From contig NC_077222.1 in assembly GCF_024763615.1 (NCBI RefSeq), forward strand, positions 39,556,001-39,620,000: a DNA stretch of 64,000 nt, in the 5' to 3' direction. The notes beneath the pieces were generated by a model that worked only from the letters and a program-made list of their open reading frames with translations, was not told the origin of the DNA and made no database searches. The translations under genes and the position numbers were made by a program. Below, piece by piece: positions 11,813-25,200 of this stretch (its first letter is position 1; every line of letters starts with the position of its first letter). The stretch comes from Phlebotomus papatasi. Its lineage: Eukaryota > Arthropoda > Insecta > Diptera > Psychodidae.

Positions 11813-12979
11813 AAATATTAAAAACAATACGGGAAAGTGATTCTTTTATTTTGATGTCACATAGAAAATTATGTGTTATATTTTATTAGTCAAAAACCCA
11901 TTACATTAATCTTAGAATTTAAAATAATTTCGATTCAATCCGCAAAGTTACCTTCATTGAGAATTCATTAGAATCCAGGAAGTATCATTCGAACGTACTG
12001 ACCCCTCGTTTGGATCTTATAGTGCAAAGGTGAGAATCCACTTTCCTGAAAAAAAATATAACTACATTTGGACTTCATTCGTGAAAATTGCAAGTGTTCG
12101 AAACTTATCTCGTAAAAGTGTCTCTCAGGTGGAATCCCATGTGTTAGTCCCTTTGAAATTTATGATACTGTTCCGGACACTTCTTCTTTAGTTCTCTTAG
12201 GTAATTTCACGAATCACCCAGCGTGATTCATACACATGACTATAGCTGGACATTGATGGGTTAAAATGTAGCTCGACTTGGTCCCAGAAGTGTTTGAATT
12301 GAGGTGGTTTTCATTTTCACAAGTGGTTTTCCATCTCAACCGCAGCACTTTCGCCCCATCAAATGGTCAGTTTGAGTTGCCCTTTAGACACCCAACTGTA
12401 GTCCTGAAAAGGTGAGGGTTGAGTCACGATAGTGTGGGTCTTCATGGAAGAAGTACCCATAAATTAAGTACACTTTTTGTGCACTGCATGCCGGTGAATC
12501 AACACCCAACATTCAGTTAGAATACGTGTGGAAGCGTTCCTTCTGCTGGAAGTGTGGGCGTTCTGGCGTCTTGTTATATAATGGGTTGTCTGATGGAGGT
12601 ACTTGAGAAGAAATATCCTAGCCATATGGTTCTCCGAGGTCTCAGAGTCATGGTTAGAGTATATATAAATCTTATCTGGCTTTTCGGGGGCAGCAAATGG
12701 GCAATAAAATGTTCTTTTTCCAGAGACTTTAATTAGCAACAATGATTAATAGCCATCGGATTTTTGGTGACCCGTTGAGATGACAATCAGACATCAATGT
12801 AAAATTAAATAAGTCACTGCGGTGAGCCAATTCATGCTTTCCATAAGGATGAATTTCCTCACTAAAGAGAGATCTTAATTAATATTTCAGTCACGACTCT
12901 TGTTAAAACAGCCACTTGTTTCCATTTGTCCGTAATTCTCTTTTCATCTAATTCGCATCATTTCCTCTTTGCATTGCAG
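11813..12979. other. Upstream intron or 5' flank of gukh; no exon recognised
   Basis: There is no convincing coding exon here. The first visible gukh exon begins in mid-codon at 12980 after TTTGCATTGCAG, so at least one more coding exon lies upstream, in this stretch or outside the window. Confidence 0.45.
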
Positions 12980-13263
12980 CTGAGGGTGACTTGGCCACAT
13001 TCGTGCACATCAAGAATCACTTCAAGTCAACTGAGACCTTCGCCACGGCCCTCTTCACACCAGCAACTCGCTCCCAGGCAGTTAGGAACCTGTACGAGGC
13101 GGCCGCAAAGACGCCCGTTTGTGTGATGCGAGAAATGGATCGATTGCTGGGCCAGGATGGACGACGAACCTCCGTAGCAGAGATTTTCATGTGTACCCCT
13201 GTTCTTGGGCAAACGAGACGTCGTATTAGGTGTAATATTGATGTGGAGATTGAAACAAGAATG
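12980..13263 (+). CDS. gukh: gukh coding exon 1 (first visible)
   Basis: The acceptor TTTGCATTGCAG precedes 12980 and the donor ATG|GTAAGT follows 13263. It enters with two bases of a codon and leaves in phase 0. It encodes about 94 residues including AVRNLYEAAAKTP and CTPVLGQTRRRI. A further upstream exon is required. Confidence 0.8.
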
Positions 13264-16200
13264 GTAAGTGCCGCTTCAGCTGAAGTCCATCCAAACCCAT
13301 ATATTTTCTGAGAACCCCTATCCTCGAATTTATGGGAAAATTTCTCATAAGAATATTATATTCACTGATTCCATTTTCAAGAATAATTTAACGAATTATA
13401 CTACATATTTTCAGTTAAGCAATAACTAAATGAAAAATAAAGGGTAGTTAATAATTCAATGCAAGTTATAGTCCATTAGTATAAAACCCTTGAAAAAATT
13501 GTAATTGCATTTAACTACCCCCAAAGCACGGTTCCAAAAGATGTAACTCCTTAAAAAAACTAAATGTTTCAATTTTTATTTTTCAATATTTATTTTTCAA
13601 TAATGACCAGCGCACAATAACTTTTGTTTGTAAACATGTTTTCAAAATTTCCCATGAGAATGAGCGAGATGACTAGATCTAGATCTCACTCACTCTCATT
13701 CAAATGTCAAAAACATGTTGACCAAACAACAGTTATTGTGCGTTGGGCATAACACTATGCAACACGGTTTTGCTAACGGAGATCTCACATGGTATGTTTG
13801 ATCTCAATATTTATGTATGTTTCACACAAGTTTTGAAAGATATTTTCTCATAAATCTTTAGGAAACTAGATCTAAAATATGTAGGGGAAATGCTTCTAAT
13901 TTTGTCCAGTTTCTTATTTTGGACACTTTGAGGATAACATTGGACACTAAAAATAAATTGATTAAAATGATGGATTTTTATTCCAATATTTGATGAATAA
14001 TGAATTCTATCTAAATATTTGTTCTTTTTGGAAGATTTTAACACTAAATACGTTAAAATTTGAATATGATTTGAGTTGAAATTGCTTTGTTGAAAATTCA
14101 GTGTGAGCAATTGCTTACGAGAAATATGACAGAACTTCGTGTTTACTTCAGTCTTATTTAGTTTTGGTGAAGTACTAACAAAGTTTGTTCGCTGTTTTTG
14201 AGTGATATTATTGAATATTCATTGAATATTGTGTTGATTCACGTTACTGATGATTTGTACATTTGACCTGAAGTGAGATTTGCCTTGTGAATTATATTTT
14301 TCGTGTGAAAAATGGGAAACTTTTTAAGACATTCACCAGTGAGGTGATTATTCTTATTTTGGACAGGTGTTTTTCTCACGAAATTTCGTGAAGTTTTAGC
14401 TTTTGTGATGACTAGGTTAGACAAATGCCTGGAGAAATGAAGGAGCATCATCTCTACGAAAGAGATGCAGTGAGAAATGCCTTGAAAGGCTCCCGGAAAG
14501 GGCAGGGAATGAGCGAATCCGCACGTACTTGGAGTACCGAAGTCAACTCACTTTAATGAATGATATGGAAAGTTTCTGGGCTTCTTGTGACATTCCACGT
14601 TTCCCTTACATGACCAGGAAGAGGACTTGGTAAGATTGGTTCATAAAATGAAGAACAATGGGCATCCTGTTGAGGCGGATTATCTGTCCAAATTTACAGA
14701 CAAGTTGTAAAAATTAATAACCAAGTTGTCCAAAATAAGAGTCAAATTCACCTCTACATATCAATTCATTTTTAAACGTATTAAAACTAATTTTAGTAAA
14801 AATGAGATGATAAATAGCTTGCCAAGTTTCTAAACAATCCTTCTGAAAAGAGAGTAACAAGAAAAGTCAATTAGTATTGAAAATATGGCACTTCAAACTT
14901 AGGATATCGATGCTTATATGCAGACTGTCCAAAATTAGAAGCACTTCCCCTACTTCATATTTTTGTAAAATGACAAAAACCAGCAAATGAGGCATTTAGA
15001 GTGATCGGAGCGCGATATCTTAGATAAACAAAATTGTAGTCCTAAGTGTTGCCTATCGCCTGGTGTCAATGAATTTTTAAGATTTTGTTTAGATTATTTT
15101 ATACAAATTTTTAAAACCTCACTTTAAAACCATTTTTTTGGTAGTTTTTTGAGAAACTCCAATTTACACTCTGAACGAGTGGTTTTACAAAGTTTTATGT
15201 AATTATCAAAATTGAAGCACAGCTAATGAGCTTTCTAACGGACCTACACTTTTTAAGTTTTGTTCACTAGAACCTGAGATATAACGCATAATGTAAGGGC
15301 AAACAGAAAAAAATATAAAAGTTATTAATAAAAAACATTGTCAAGTGATGGAGTAAAACTAAGGTCAGATTATTAATCAAGGGACTTTACTCTATCAAAC
15401 GTACCATGTGAGATCTCCGTTAACAAAAAAAAGTTGTGAATTTGTTGCATAGTGTAATGTATACTCCCTCCATTCCGTATAACTCGTAAATTTAGGAAAT
15501 TTTTTCTAATGAAAAAAATTGTTTTTCCGTATATAATCATGAGGAATAAAGATTTTTTAAAATAAATATTTAATGTGCTAAAAATGCTTGATTCAAATTT
15601 TTACAAATAACAAAACAACTTCAAAAAATCATTTCTTAAACAAACCCTAAATTTTTCCAAACATACGACTTGTTTCCGAACGAAAAGTGAAAGCTCAATA
15701 AAAAGTATTCTTAATGCCCACAATTTCTAATATTCAATCTTCTACCATACAAAATTAGTGTTCAGACATTCATTGAATACAAGGCATAGGGGGAACTGGG
15801 GCAGTAGTAATCTGGGGTAGTTGTAAACACTGTGATTTTTTTCATTAATTTTAAGACTCCAGAGGATAAAACCCATAAGCATTCATAGATACCATGGGGA
15901 TGTATGTCCACAGAAGAATTGGTCAATAAAATCCTAATACTTTAAAAATAAATATCATTTTTCCCGAAAATGTTGATATTTCAATTATTTTGGTCATTTG
16001 GATTTCCACCTGGAAATTAAAAACTGTGTAAAATAATCGAAATGTAGCAATACCAGTTCTTTCCTACATCTTTTAGGATTATATTTATGGATTTACTAGA
16101 CAAATTGAGATTCTCATTATTTCAAAAGAATTAATAATTGGTCAGAAAACAGCATTTGGGGTAGATGTAACCAGGCAATTTCAATTTCACAAAATGAGTA

Positions 16201-19200
16201 GGTAAAAGAGCGGGAAATTGACCTTCATGCGAAATATCTATAATTCATAGATTACGAAAAAAATTGGTGGCGCTGTGTTAAATAAAAAGTCACATGATGT
16301 CAAAATATGGGGAAAATCCATTGAAAAATGTCTTTGATATGCATGCTTTTAGTTTTTTTGCTATTTTAATTATTCTTTGTAAAAAGTGTCATGATTTTTT
16401 TGAAAAATATGCAGTCTTTATATATCTCTTAAGTAATTAAAATAATCGAGAGTGGTGCAAAGTTAATTTCAAGAGTGGGAAAAAAGGTGTTTACATCCTC
16501 CCCAGAAAGTGGTTACTTCTACCCCAGGTATTTTGTGAAAAGAGAAAAATGCACAGGGACACAAATTTTATTTTTATGGAAAACTCAATTGTTTTCCAGC
16601 ATCCGCATTACCCTCGACGAATTGCCTATACCCAAGGGTAAAACATGAGCTAAGAAATATTTTCCAAAAAATCACGGTGTCCTTGGAAAATCACCTCAAA
16701 TTCGCATCTATCGAAAATGGTTACATGTGCCCTAGTCTCCCCTATATCGACGATTCAGAAGATAAGTCGAACAACTCGATTTTTTACAAAATTCGTTTTA
16801 TTCGCTTTTTGGATACTTCTTTTTACCGTCTACCTTCTCTGTAAATATTATACTTGAAAGATAAATTATTTTCAAAGTTATAGAGATTTAAAATCTCAAA
16901 TATCCTATACTCGGCATGTAAAATCTCAGCTTCAAATCGCTCTCCTAAAAAATTTTCCTACTGCGAGTTATTCGTTTCTCCAAAAATCCAAAGAAGTTTT
17001 AAAACATATCCGACAATTTCAAAAAAAAATGTCTCAAGATGCGTTTCGACTAAACCCAGAAAACCTGTTTTTGTTGGGGAAAGAGGATGGGGAGAAAATG
17101 AGGGAAATGTTAATAATACGAAGGTGGACTTATGAATAATTCCCTGAAGATTCAAAAATTATTTGGATTTACAATATTTTTGTTTTTTTTTTCCTTTTCA
17201 ATAATTTTTTTTAATTCGAAATGTCAAGTAAAAAATTTTATATTTCATATTTTTAGTATAAATTAACCAATGTTCGTTAAAGAGAAAAATTATATATAAT
17301 TTTGACGAACTATACGTCTTAATGTGGGAATGAATGTACATACATCAGGGAAAGTACTCTCCCTTCGAACGTTCATGCCTTCGAATAATGTGAATTTTCT
17401 TTTATTTTTCTTAACCCTTTAAGAACGATTGGAACACCGATGCTCCATAAAGAAAATAATTTTTCCTGACTATCTAAAGTTATTTTTTCCTTATGTTTGT
17501 ACGTAATTGCAAAGCAGAAGGTTGAACGAATCTAGGATATTTTTTTCCAGTCTCCAGTTATTTGCTATATACTAAATAATTTAAGCTTAAGAATGGCGAA
17601 TTTTTAAATTCTCAAATTGAAAAATGATTTTAATTATTTTTTATACTTCCAATTTCTTTTAAGCAAAACCCTTTTGGGAATAAAAACTACATTACTCATA
17701 CGTAATATTTTTCATTAGACTGAAAATTTATTCATTGTTATTGTCAGAAAAATTACTTAAAATTTCGGGCTATTTTTGTCTCTATCGCACGTAGAGGTAA
17801 AAAATACACCGAATCAGATTCTGTTGAACTTTCCAAAGTTAGATGTAAAACGTTTTACAAATTTTATCGGTTTAATTTTTATTATTGATTTTCTGTCCGT
17901 AAAAAGTGTCTCGTCGTTAAAGGGCTAAGGGACTAACACATTTTTATTAAATATTAATTAGCTTATCATCAATTATTGAAAATTGCGTGATAATTATGTG
18001 TAATTCTCTTAGGAAAAATAAAAGAAATTCGCATTATTCGCAGCCATGAACGTTCGAAGGGAGAGTACTTTTCCCTACTCTTCCGGAATTCCCAAAATGA
18101 CAACTCAACCCAAAGATTCGGTCAGGAATCTCCCCTATTGCGATTCCTGAACAGTAGGATAGCATCCATAAATTGTTCTTGGATTTACATATTTCATCGT
18201 TAAAATCCTTCACTTGCTATTTTCTCCTTCCAATCACCCAATAAACCAAACAATGCAGTGGAATAAGGCTCAGAGCATGGTTTGAGAGAGTTCATCGCCC
18301 TATTGACCTTATAACACCATGCTAAAAATTTATATTCTTGTATCTGTGATTTCGAAATGTCTCCCAATCCATCTCACATATCAATCACACAATTTTTCCC
18401 AAACTGACAGGCATGTCACGAGAAAAATCCCAGAGAAATATTTTCGGGAGAAAAGCAACTAAAAAGGGGGAATTCACATGAGATAAATCAACCACAAAGA
18501 TGAATATTGACATTTTTCTCTCGTTTGCCGATGCATCTCAAGAGCCACTTCAGCTGCAGAATACACAAAATTCCTGCAAACAGCACTTTGAAAGCATACC
18601 AAATCTTCTTGAATGTATTGACATCAGTTATATGACAAATGGTGGTCACATTGCACTCAAAATACCATCCCCAGATCCTCAAAAGAACATTTTATCACAT
18701 CGTTTATCGAATTATTCCCCCATATATGTACAATGATACGTAGAACTCAAACCTCTTCCCATCTTCAATTCAACACCCTTTAATGCTTAGGGTGAATGTA
18801 ACTGAAATCGAATAAAGGTTTCTCAATGAAAGGGTTGAATTTGTAATCAGAAGGTATTGAAAAAATATTTTATCGGTCCCATCCCATCCCATATGTGAAT
18901 AAACTTGTGTACAGACTTGTGTGCAAACTTTTGGGACAAACATTATTTTATCATTTATAATTAAAATTCTAACACTGAAGATTTAAACGCCTATATTGAA
19001 TTAGGTATAATCGGTATAATAATGCAAAAACATTGTATTTAGTCCTTGAAAGAGTGCAAATAAATAAAAAGAAATAGTCTTAATAAATAACTTACAGAAC
19101 GATAGATTTAAAAGCTTTTTTACAAAAAAAAAAATTAAAATTAAATTTTATTTTAAGTCAATTTACCTGTGAGTATACTATGGGCCATACGAAATTCTGA

Positions 19201-22200
19201 AACAGTTTCTTGGCTTTTTGAAATAATGCCTCAAAGTCGAAACATGAAAAAGTGTCCCAAACATCCCCAATCTCCCCTATTTTTAAGAAAAATCGATAGC
19301 GTAACTTTGCCTTGAGATTATGGCCATATTTTCAAATAACACAATGTCCTAGAAATACGATTTTATTATTGTAATAAACTTGTCAAATTCTCTCGATTAG
19401 TTCAGTAAATCAGTGAAAATTGTCTGGAATTGTAACTTATGAAAATTCATTAAAATTTTTGAGAATGAGAGAAAAAAATCCCTGTTCATTTCCTTTAAAA
19501 GGTTCATAACATAATTAAATTTTACAACAATATTTCACAAATAATTTCAGAGCACTTAACCCCCGGACGAAGGCAATTTTAAATGGAATAGTAATAAAAT
19601 CTAGCACAAATTTTGCGTGGTTATTGTACGTGACGCTAACTGAAATGCGAACTTATCATCCATTTGTTTGAAACCTCCACCACGTTCGAGTAGAAGCGTG
19701 ATAATTCAATAATAAATCGTTTCAGTTTACATTGGAGTTTTAAACAAAATAACAAATAAATAATTTGTTTGTCGAAAAAAGCCCTTGCACATTCAATTAT
19801 TTATTTGAAGGAGTTTTTTTTTTATTGTGAAATATCCATTGATTCATGAAATTGCATTTGAGTACCCTTTCATCCTATAACATTTGAACTCGTGATGGAC
19901 TGGAAATTGCAAAACTGATAAAACCACTTATTTCAGCCGGCTGCAATTGACGACCTGAGGAAGTGGACATCACTAGAGGCTATTGGGGATATCACAGTGA
20001 CGCCGGACTGTGTGCCACGTGTGGGATTCACCGGACAGCTGAACACAACGGACGCCTCAGGCGCCCACCCGGCTGTCGTGGTGACTCCCTGCACCCCACC
20101 ATCTGGAGACGAGGACGAGCCAGACGACATCACGGTCATCAGCAGCTATCGCATCCACAACACTCAGCCCGCCTCGCCAGACGACATGCCGCTTGACCAC
20201 AGATTGCCATCGCCCGAGGAACAGTGCCAGATTCTCGCTCAGAAGTAAGTAATTTTGCTTTATCTCTTTAATAAAATTCCGTAATAGGAATGATATATTC
20301 CAGGGAAATAGATTTACTCCTCTTCACGATATTTATGGAAAGTAAAATTTGCAAAATGCAAAACTAGTTTTCAAGTCATTCAAGCAAATTATTCTTTTAT
20401 TTTCATGTTTTAAATGCTTTAAAAATAACTTTAAAGTAAATAAATTTTGAAGGAAAATTTAGTGATTAACTTGTATAAGCTTATTAGAGCTCAGATGCTT
20501 TCTTAATTGAAATCCTTAAAACCGTATTCGAACTTTTGGTTGAGCGTTAGTAACAAGTTTAATTTTATTACATTCTTTAATGTCACTTAAACCTTCAAGA
20601 CTAGATTTCCCGATGCATAAATATTTTTATGATACATAAATTTAATTAACTGATAACTTATTTATGATAAAAGATAATCTATACACTAACAAAAAAAAAT
20701 TTGAGTATTTTTTTGTGAAGACCACTATACATGAATCGTGGTTAATATCAGAATAATACAATACATTGAAAATTAAGCCACGCCCTCTCACGAACTTCTA
20801 CAGAAAGAACAATTTGTATACCATATTGTCCAAAATACTCAATAAAAATAAAATAATTTTCGAAAATTTTATGAAACAAATTTACATATTCAAGGCTTCT
20901 AACGGTTGTAAGCTATTTATTTGTTATTATTTATTATTAATTATTTATTATCATCTCTCTATTTCTTTTTTGACCCAGCCCCCGTGCGGCCATCGCCGTC
21001 TTAGCGTCGGTTCCAACCTACGCCGGGATGAAAACGATGGAAAATTTATTTGTTATAAGCTATTATAGCCACATCTGATTTAGTAAATAATTTAAACTAA
21101 TTTTTTTCCAAAATTCCAAAAGCCAAAATTCTATAAATCCAAAATCCTGGGTAGGTCAAAATCCCAAAGAGTTAAAATCCCGAAAACGTCAAAATCCCAA
21201 ATGGGTCAAAATACCGAATGGGTCAAAATTCTGAACAACCAAAATTTCAAAAAGATCAAAATCCCAAATGGGTCAGAATCCCCAATTGGGACAAAATTCC
21301 GAACATCGAAAATTCCGAATGGTTTGAACCTTCACAAATCTAAAATCCCGAATGGGTCTAAATCCGCAGGAGTCAAAATTCCGAAGAGTTAAGGCCCAAA
21401 TAGACACAGGCTGATCCTCGAGAGTATTTGGGTTTTAAAATTCGATAACAAAAGGTTACGTAAAGGAAATTTATGTAAAGGACTTCTAACTGATGATCCT
21501 AAGCCCTAAGTAAATGACAGTTTGGGATAAATCCTTATTGTTAAGTTCTACAGGCTAAATATTCTCAAGGATCAGCCTGAATCTATTTGGGCCCTTAGAA
21601 TCGAAATCACATTGGATAATTTCTTGAAACTCCAACTTGCAGGATTTTTTTTGGTGGGTTATAGACATATAGTCCATATCGGTGGCAGCCAAAATCCTGA
21701 AAGCCAAAATCCCGAAAACCAAAATCCCGAACGCCAAAATCCCGAAAAGGCTAAAATCCCGAAAGGCAAAATCCCGAATGTTAAAAATCGTGAAAGGGAT
21801 GATATTATATGGAGGAAAATGTATAGAATAATTTCCCAAGACACAGAAGATTTCCCTTTGCCTCCAGCAAGCGCATGTGCAATCGTGGGAGTAGCTATGA
21901 CACTTTTAAGAATTCGGGATTTTGGCTTTCGGGATTTTGACCGGGACCCGAATAAAATTATGTTTGCCTTATTTTCTTCATATACCATTCAGGATTTTGA
22001 CTCTTCGAAATTTCAAGGAATTCAGGATTTCAAACTATTTCGGGCTTTTCGCTCATTCAAAATTTTGACCCTTTCGAGATTTGGCTCTTTAAGAGTTTAT
22101 TTCTTCAAAATTCCGACCCAGTCGGGATAATAAACTATATCCGGATTTTTACTTTTTCGGAACTATGACCTTTTTCAGATTTTGGCTCTTCAAGATTTTA

Positions 22201-25200
22201 TCTTTTTTTAATTTTGAGTCATTCGGCATTTTAGCTCTTCCGGATTTTGATCCATCGTAGATTTCGACCTCTTTCGGATATGAACCGATCCGCTTTGAAG
22301 ATTTTTAACTGAATTTTCGTCAAGTTTTGAGGGATCAGTCTGAACTTTAAATTGGCATATTCGAAATTCAACATTGCCTGAAACTCCGTGTCCTTAGAAT
22401 TTTCTCGTTATCCGAAATAGCAAATATTAAAAAAACAAAAAAATCTTATGACTCTTAAAAGAAGCACAAACCTTCTTTATTTCTCTGCAGTAGAGGCTCA
22501 AAATTTCCATATGTTTAATCAATTTATAATGAAATAATCATACTTGGTCAAGCCAATAGCTGTTCGGTCAGTGAAAATAATCAAAATACTCAAAAAAAAA
22601 CCTTTTTTTAGTTAATATTTTAAAATTTATTACAAAAATCAATAGAAATTACTCTTGAATTGCTAATTCATAAACTTTTAATTTTCCATTTACTAAAAAT
22701 ATTTCAGTGTTGATAAACATTTGAATTTGTAATGCTAATTTTAAAAATTCAAAATTTATAGACTGAATTACATGTATAAAATTCGAAAATTCCTTGCAAA
22801 CTGCTTTAGATAATTAATGGTTTAATAATATAAATCCTTCCTTGTGTAGATTCCCAGCGGAAGTTGTGACGGTGGATACTTCTGGGAAGCGTTTCGACCG
22901 AATGTGCCACACACGAAAGTCCCTCCTGCATGCCCAGAACATTGGGTCAGCATCAGAGAGCGGTGTCAGTTCGCCCCCGTCCGATAGTATTGACAATCAG
23001 ACGGTTAAACGACGTTCGAGACCGAAAAAACCACGTGGAAAGCGACGAAATACTCTTGCAGGAACAGACCAGAAGGAGATCCAAGAAGCTGCCAATGGGT
23101 ACGTTTAAAGAACCCTTTTACATGATGACTTATCACATGTCGCACATTTATTTCAGCCAATTTCAGCAATTGTTCATGCATACAAAATTTCAATTGTCGC
23201 AACGACAAGACGTTGTTCTACTTCCGTTTTCCGCAGACAATTTTCTTTTTTTTTGCGGAGAAGTTGAGATAGGAAAAGAACTAAGTGATTGGGTATAATC
23301 TTAATGTCGCCTTTTATTAAAAGAGAAAAAGAATGTCCAATGGAAAAGTTTTTTTGACTAAATTTATGGGGCTTTTCACCTCAATTTTTTTTCGTATATG
23401 AAATTCAAAAAATAAATGGAACTCTAATTTTTTTTTAACACAAATGGAAAATGTCAGAAATATTTGGAGTGCATTTTATGTGAATTTACATTCCTAACTG
23501 GTGGTGACTTGTGGAATTTCTGTTTAAAATTAAAATATTTGCACTACCCTCCTACTGGAACAGACAATTTTCCCCTTGCCATCCTTCATCCATTTCGTAA
23601 TGTTAGTCCCAGAAGGGTCAGTGGGATATTTTGATGAAGAATTCCCTCAGTCACATTTTCCATTTTCCCCTACAGGGACATGGGATAGATCTTTGTGAAA
23701 ACAACTGCAGAATGACAATTGCTGAAATTTATCTCCTTGGCCCCAAGTGTTAGCCTATGTCACACAAATTTTATGCGAATTGCAAACAAATTGAAATTAA
23801 TATGACAAATATTGCAATTGCATTTTGTTGACTTTTGTACTCTACAGGGGTATCCCATTAATAGAGAAATTACTCAAATTGTAATTTATTCACGTAAACT
23901 ACAAAATTGCATGGTTGTTAACGGAAGTAATAATTTTACCATTATCCCAAAACAAGGATAATTTGCATTTTTATTTTCAACTCTCCTTCCATTAAAAAGA
24001 AACTTTATACATAACACTTGAGTGTTCATAGTAACAATTTTAAAATTCATTGTGTTTTGTTTTACTGTATAGATTCTTTACTGAATGTTGGCCAAATTGT
24101 TTGTAAAAAAAATTCCTAATATTTGTGTGCCTATTTTGTATGTTTAAAAATTATGTTTGTCTTTGCAACATTTTCTTACCATGTCTTCAAGCAAATTACC
24201 CACAAAATATCTAACACTTTCACACGTTTGATGAAGAATTGTGGGATATCAACTCCAGTATTTCGACTAAGTTTGGAGTTTATTAACTGACAAAATTGGT
24301 TGTTCAAAGTTTGAAATAAACGTTTTGTTTGGTATTTTTATGATGAGTTTAGCTATCAAAATTTTAATTTTTTATTTAGTTCATTGGACTAATTGATCAG
24401 ATCTTCAAACTTGAGGTCTTTCAGATCATCAACGTAAGCTTAAAATATTCACAGCCTTGAAAATTTTTAGGACAAGCAAGGTTTATCAAGTCAGCACTTG
24501 TGGCATTTTAATCGATTTAGAATAGGGGAGACTGGGGCAAAAATTCACAAATTGAAAATTTGAAAATTCAATATCTTCCAAGAGAAAAGAGATAGCGGCT
24601 TAAATTTTTTTTCCATAGATGGCCTCCATAGACCTTCTTCAAAGTCGTAAGTTTCTTAGAATTCGAACAAGGATTTAGAAAATAAAAAATATTGAAATTT
24701 TTATATCACTCTGACTGAGTGATGAAGAATGTATTTCTTTGAAATAGAAAGCGATCATGCTTTCCGATGGTATAATGCTCTGAGCCGATAGTTAGTTGAT
24801 TCTGAGCTACAAGTACGTCAACATACCCTTAACAAATAAAATCTTGTCGGACCACCACTACCAGTAGCCTCCTGATGCCCGTTTTCCAAGTCTTCGATTA
24901 TTTTGATCTCATATACTTTAAATAAAATTCAGCCATATGAAACTGCCCCACAGTACCTTACCGATACATTATAGTTTGATTACCGACTATGATCGATGTA
25001 GTTGAGTTGAATACTTCAAGACCTTTAAATTAAATCCAATCTTGATCAAATCGGTTCAGGAATATGTTCTTAGCAGTAATTCATTCTTTGACCTTGAAAA
25101 AATCAAAATGACGATTTTATTATCAAACGTCTATGACCGACATATTCGTTTAACCGAAAATTAATTAAATCACTTCAAACGTTTTCGATTAAAACCTAAA

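Larger units (their letters stand above)
13752..15455. mobile_element. 1.7 kb inverted-repeat element hosting a pogo relic
   Basis: The ends ACACTATGCAACA and its mirror TGTTGCATAGTGT are followed by CTAACGGAGATCTCACATGG and its complement on the far side. Most of its left part is filled by a later insertion, 13884-14950. The rest is AT-rich with no coding. Confidence 0.7.

Noticed and set aside
21108..21395. Possible CRISPR array
   Set aside because: Units are variable, contiguous and without unique spacers; the genome is eukaryotic.
21612..22130. 172-residue frame with repeated QNPE units
   Set aside because: It is the translated short-unit array and crosses unrelated sequence; the repeat explains it.
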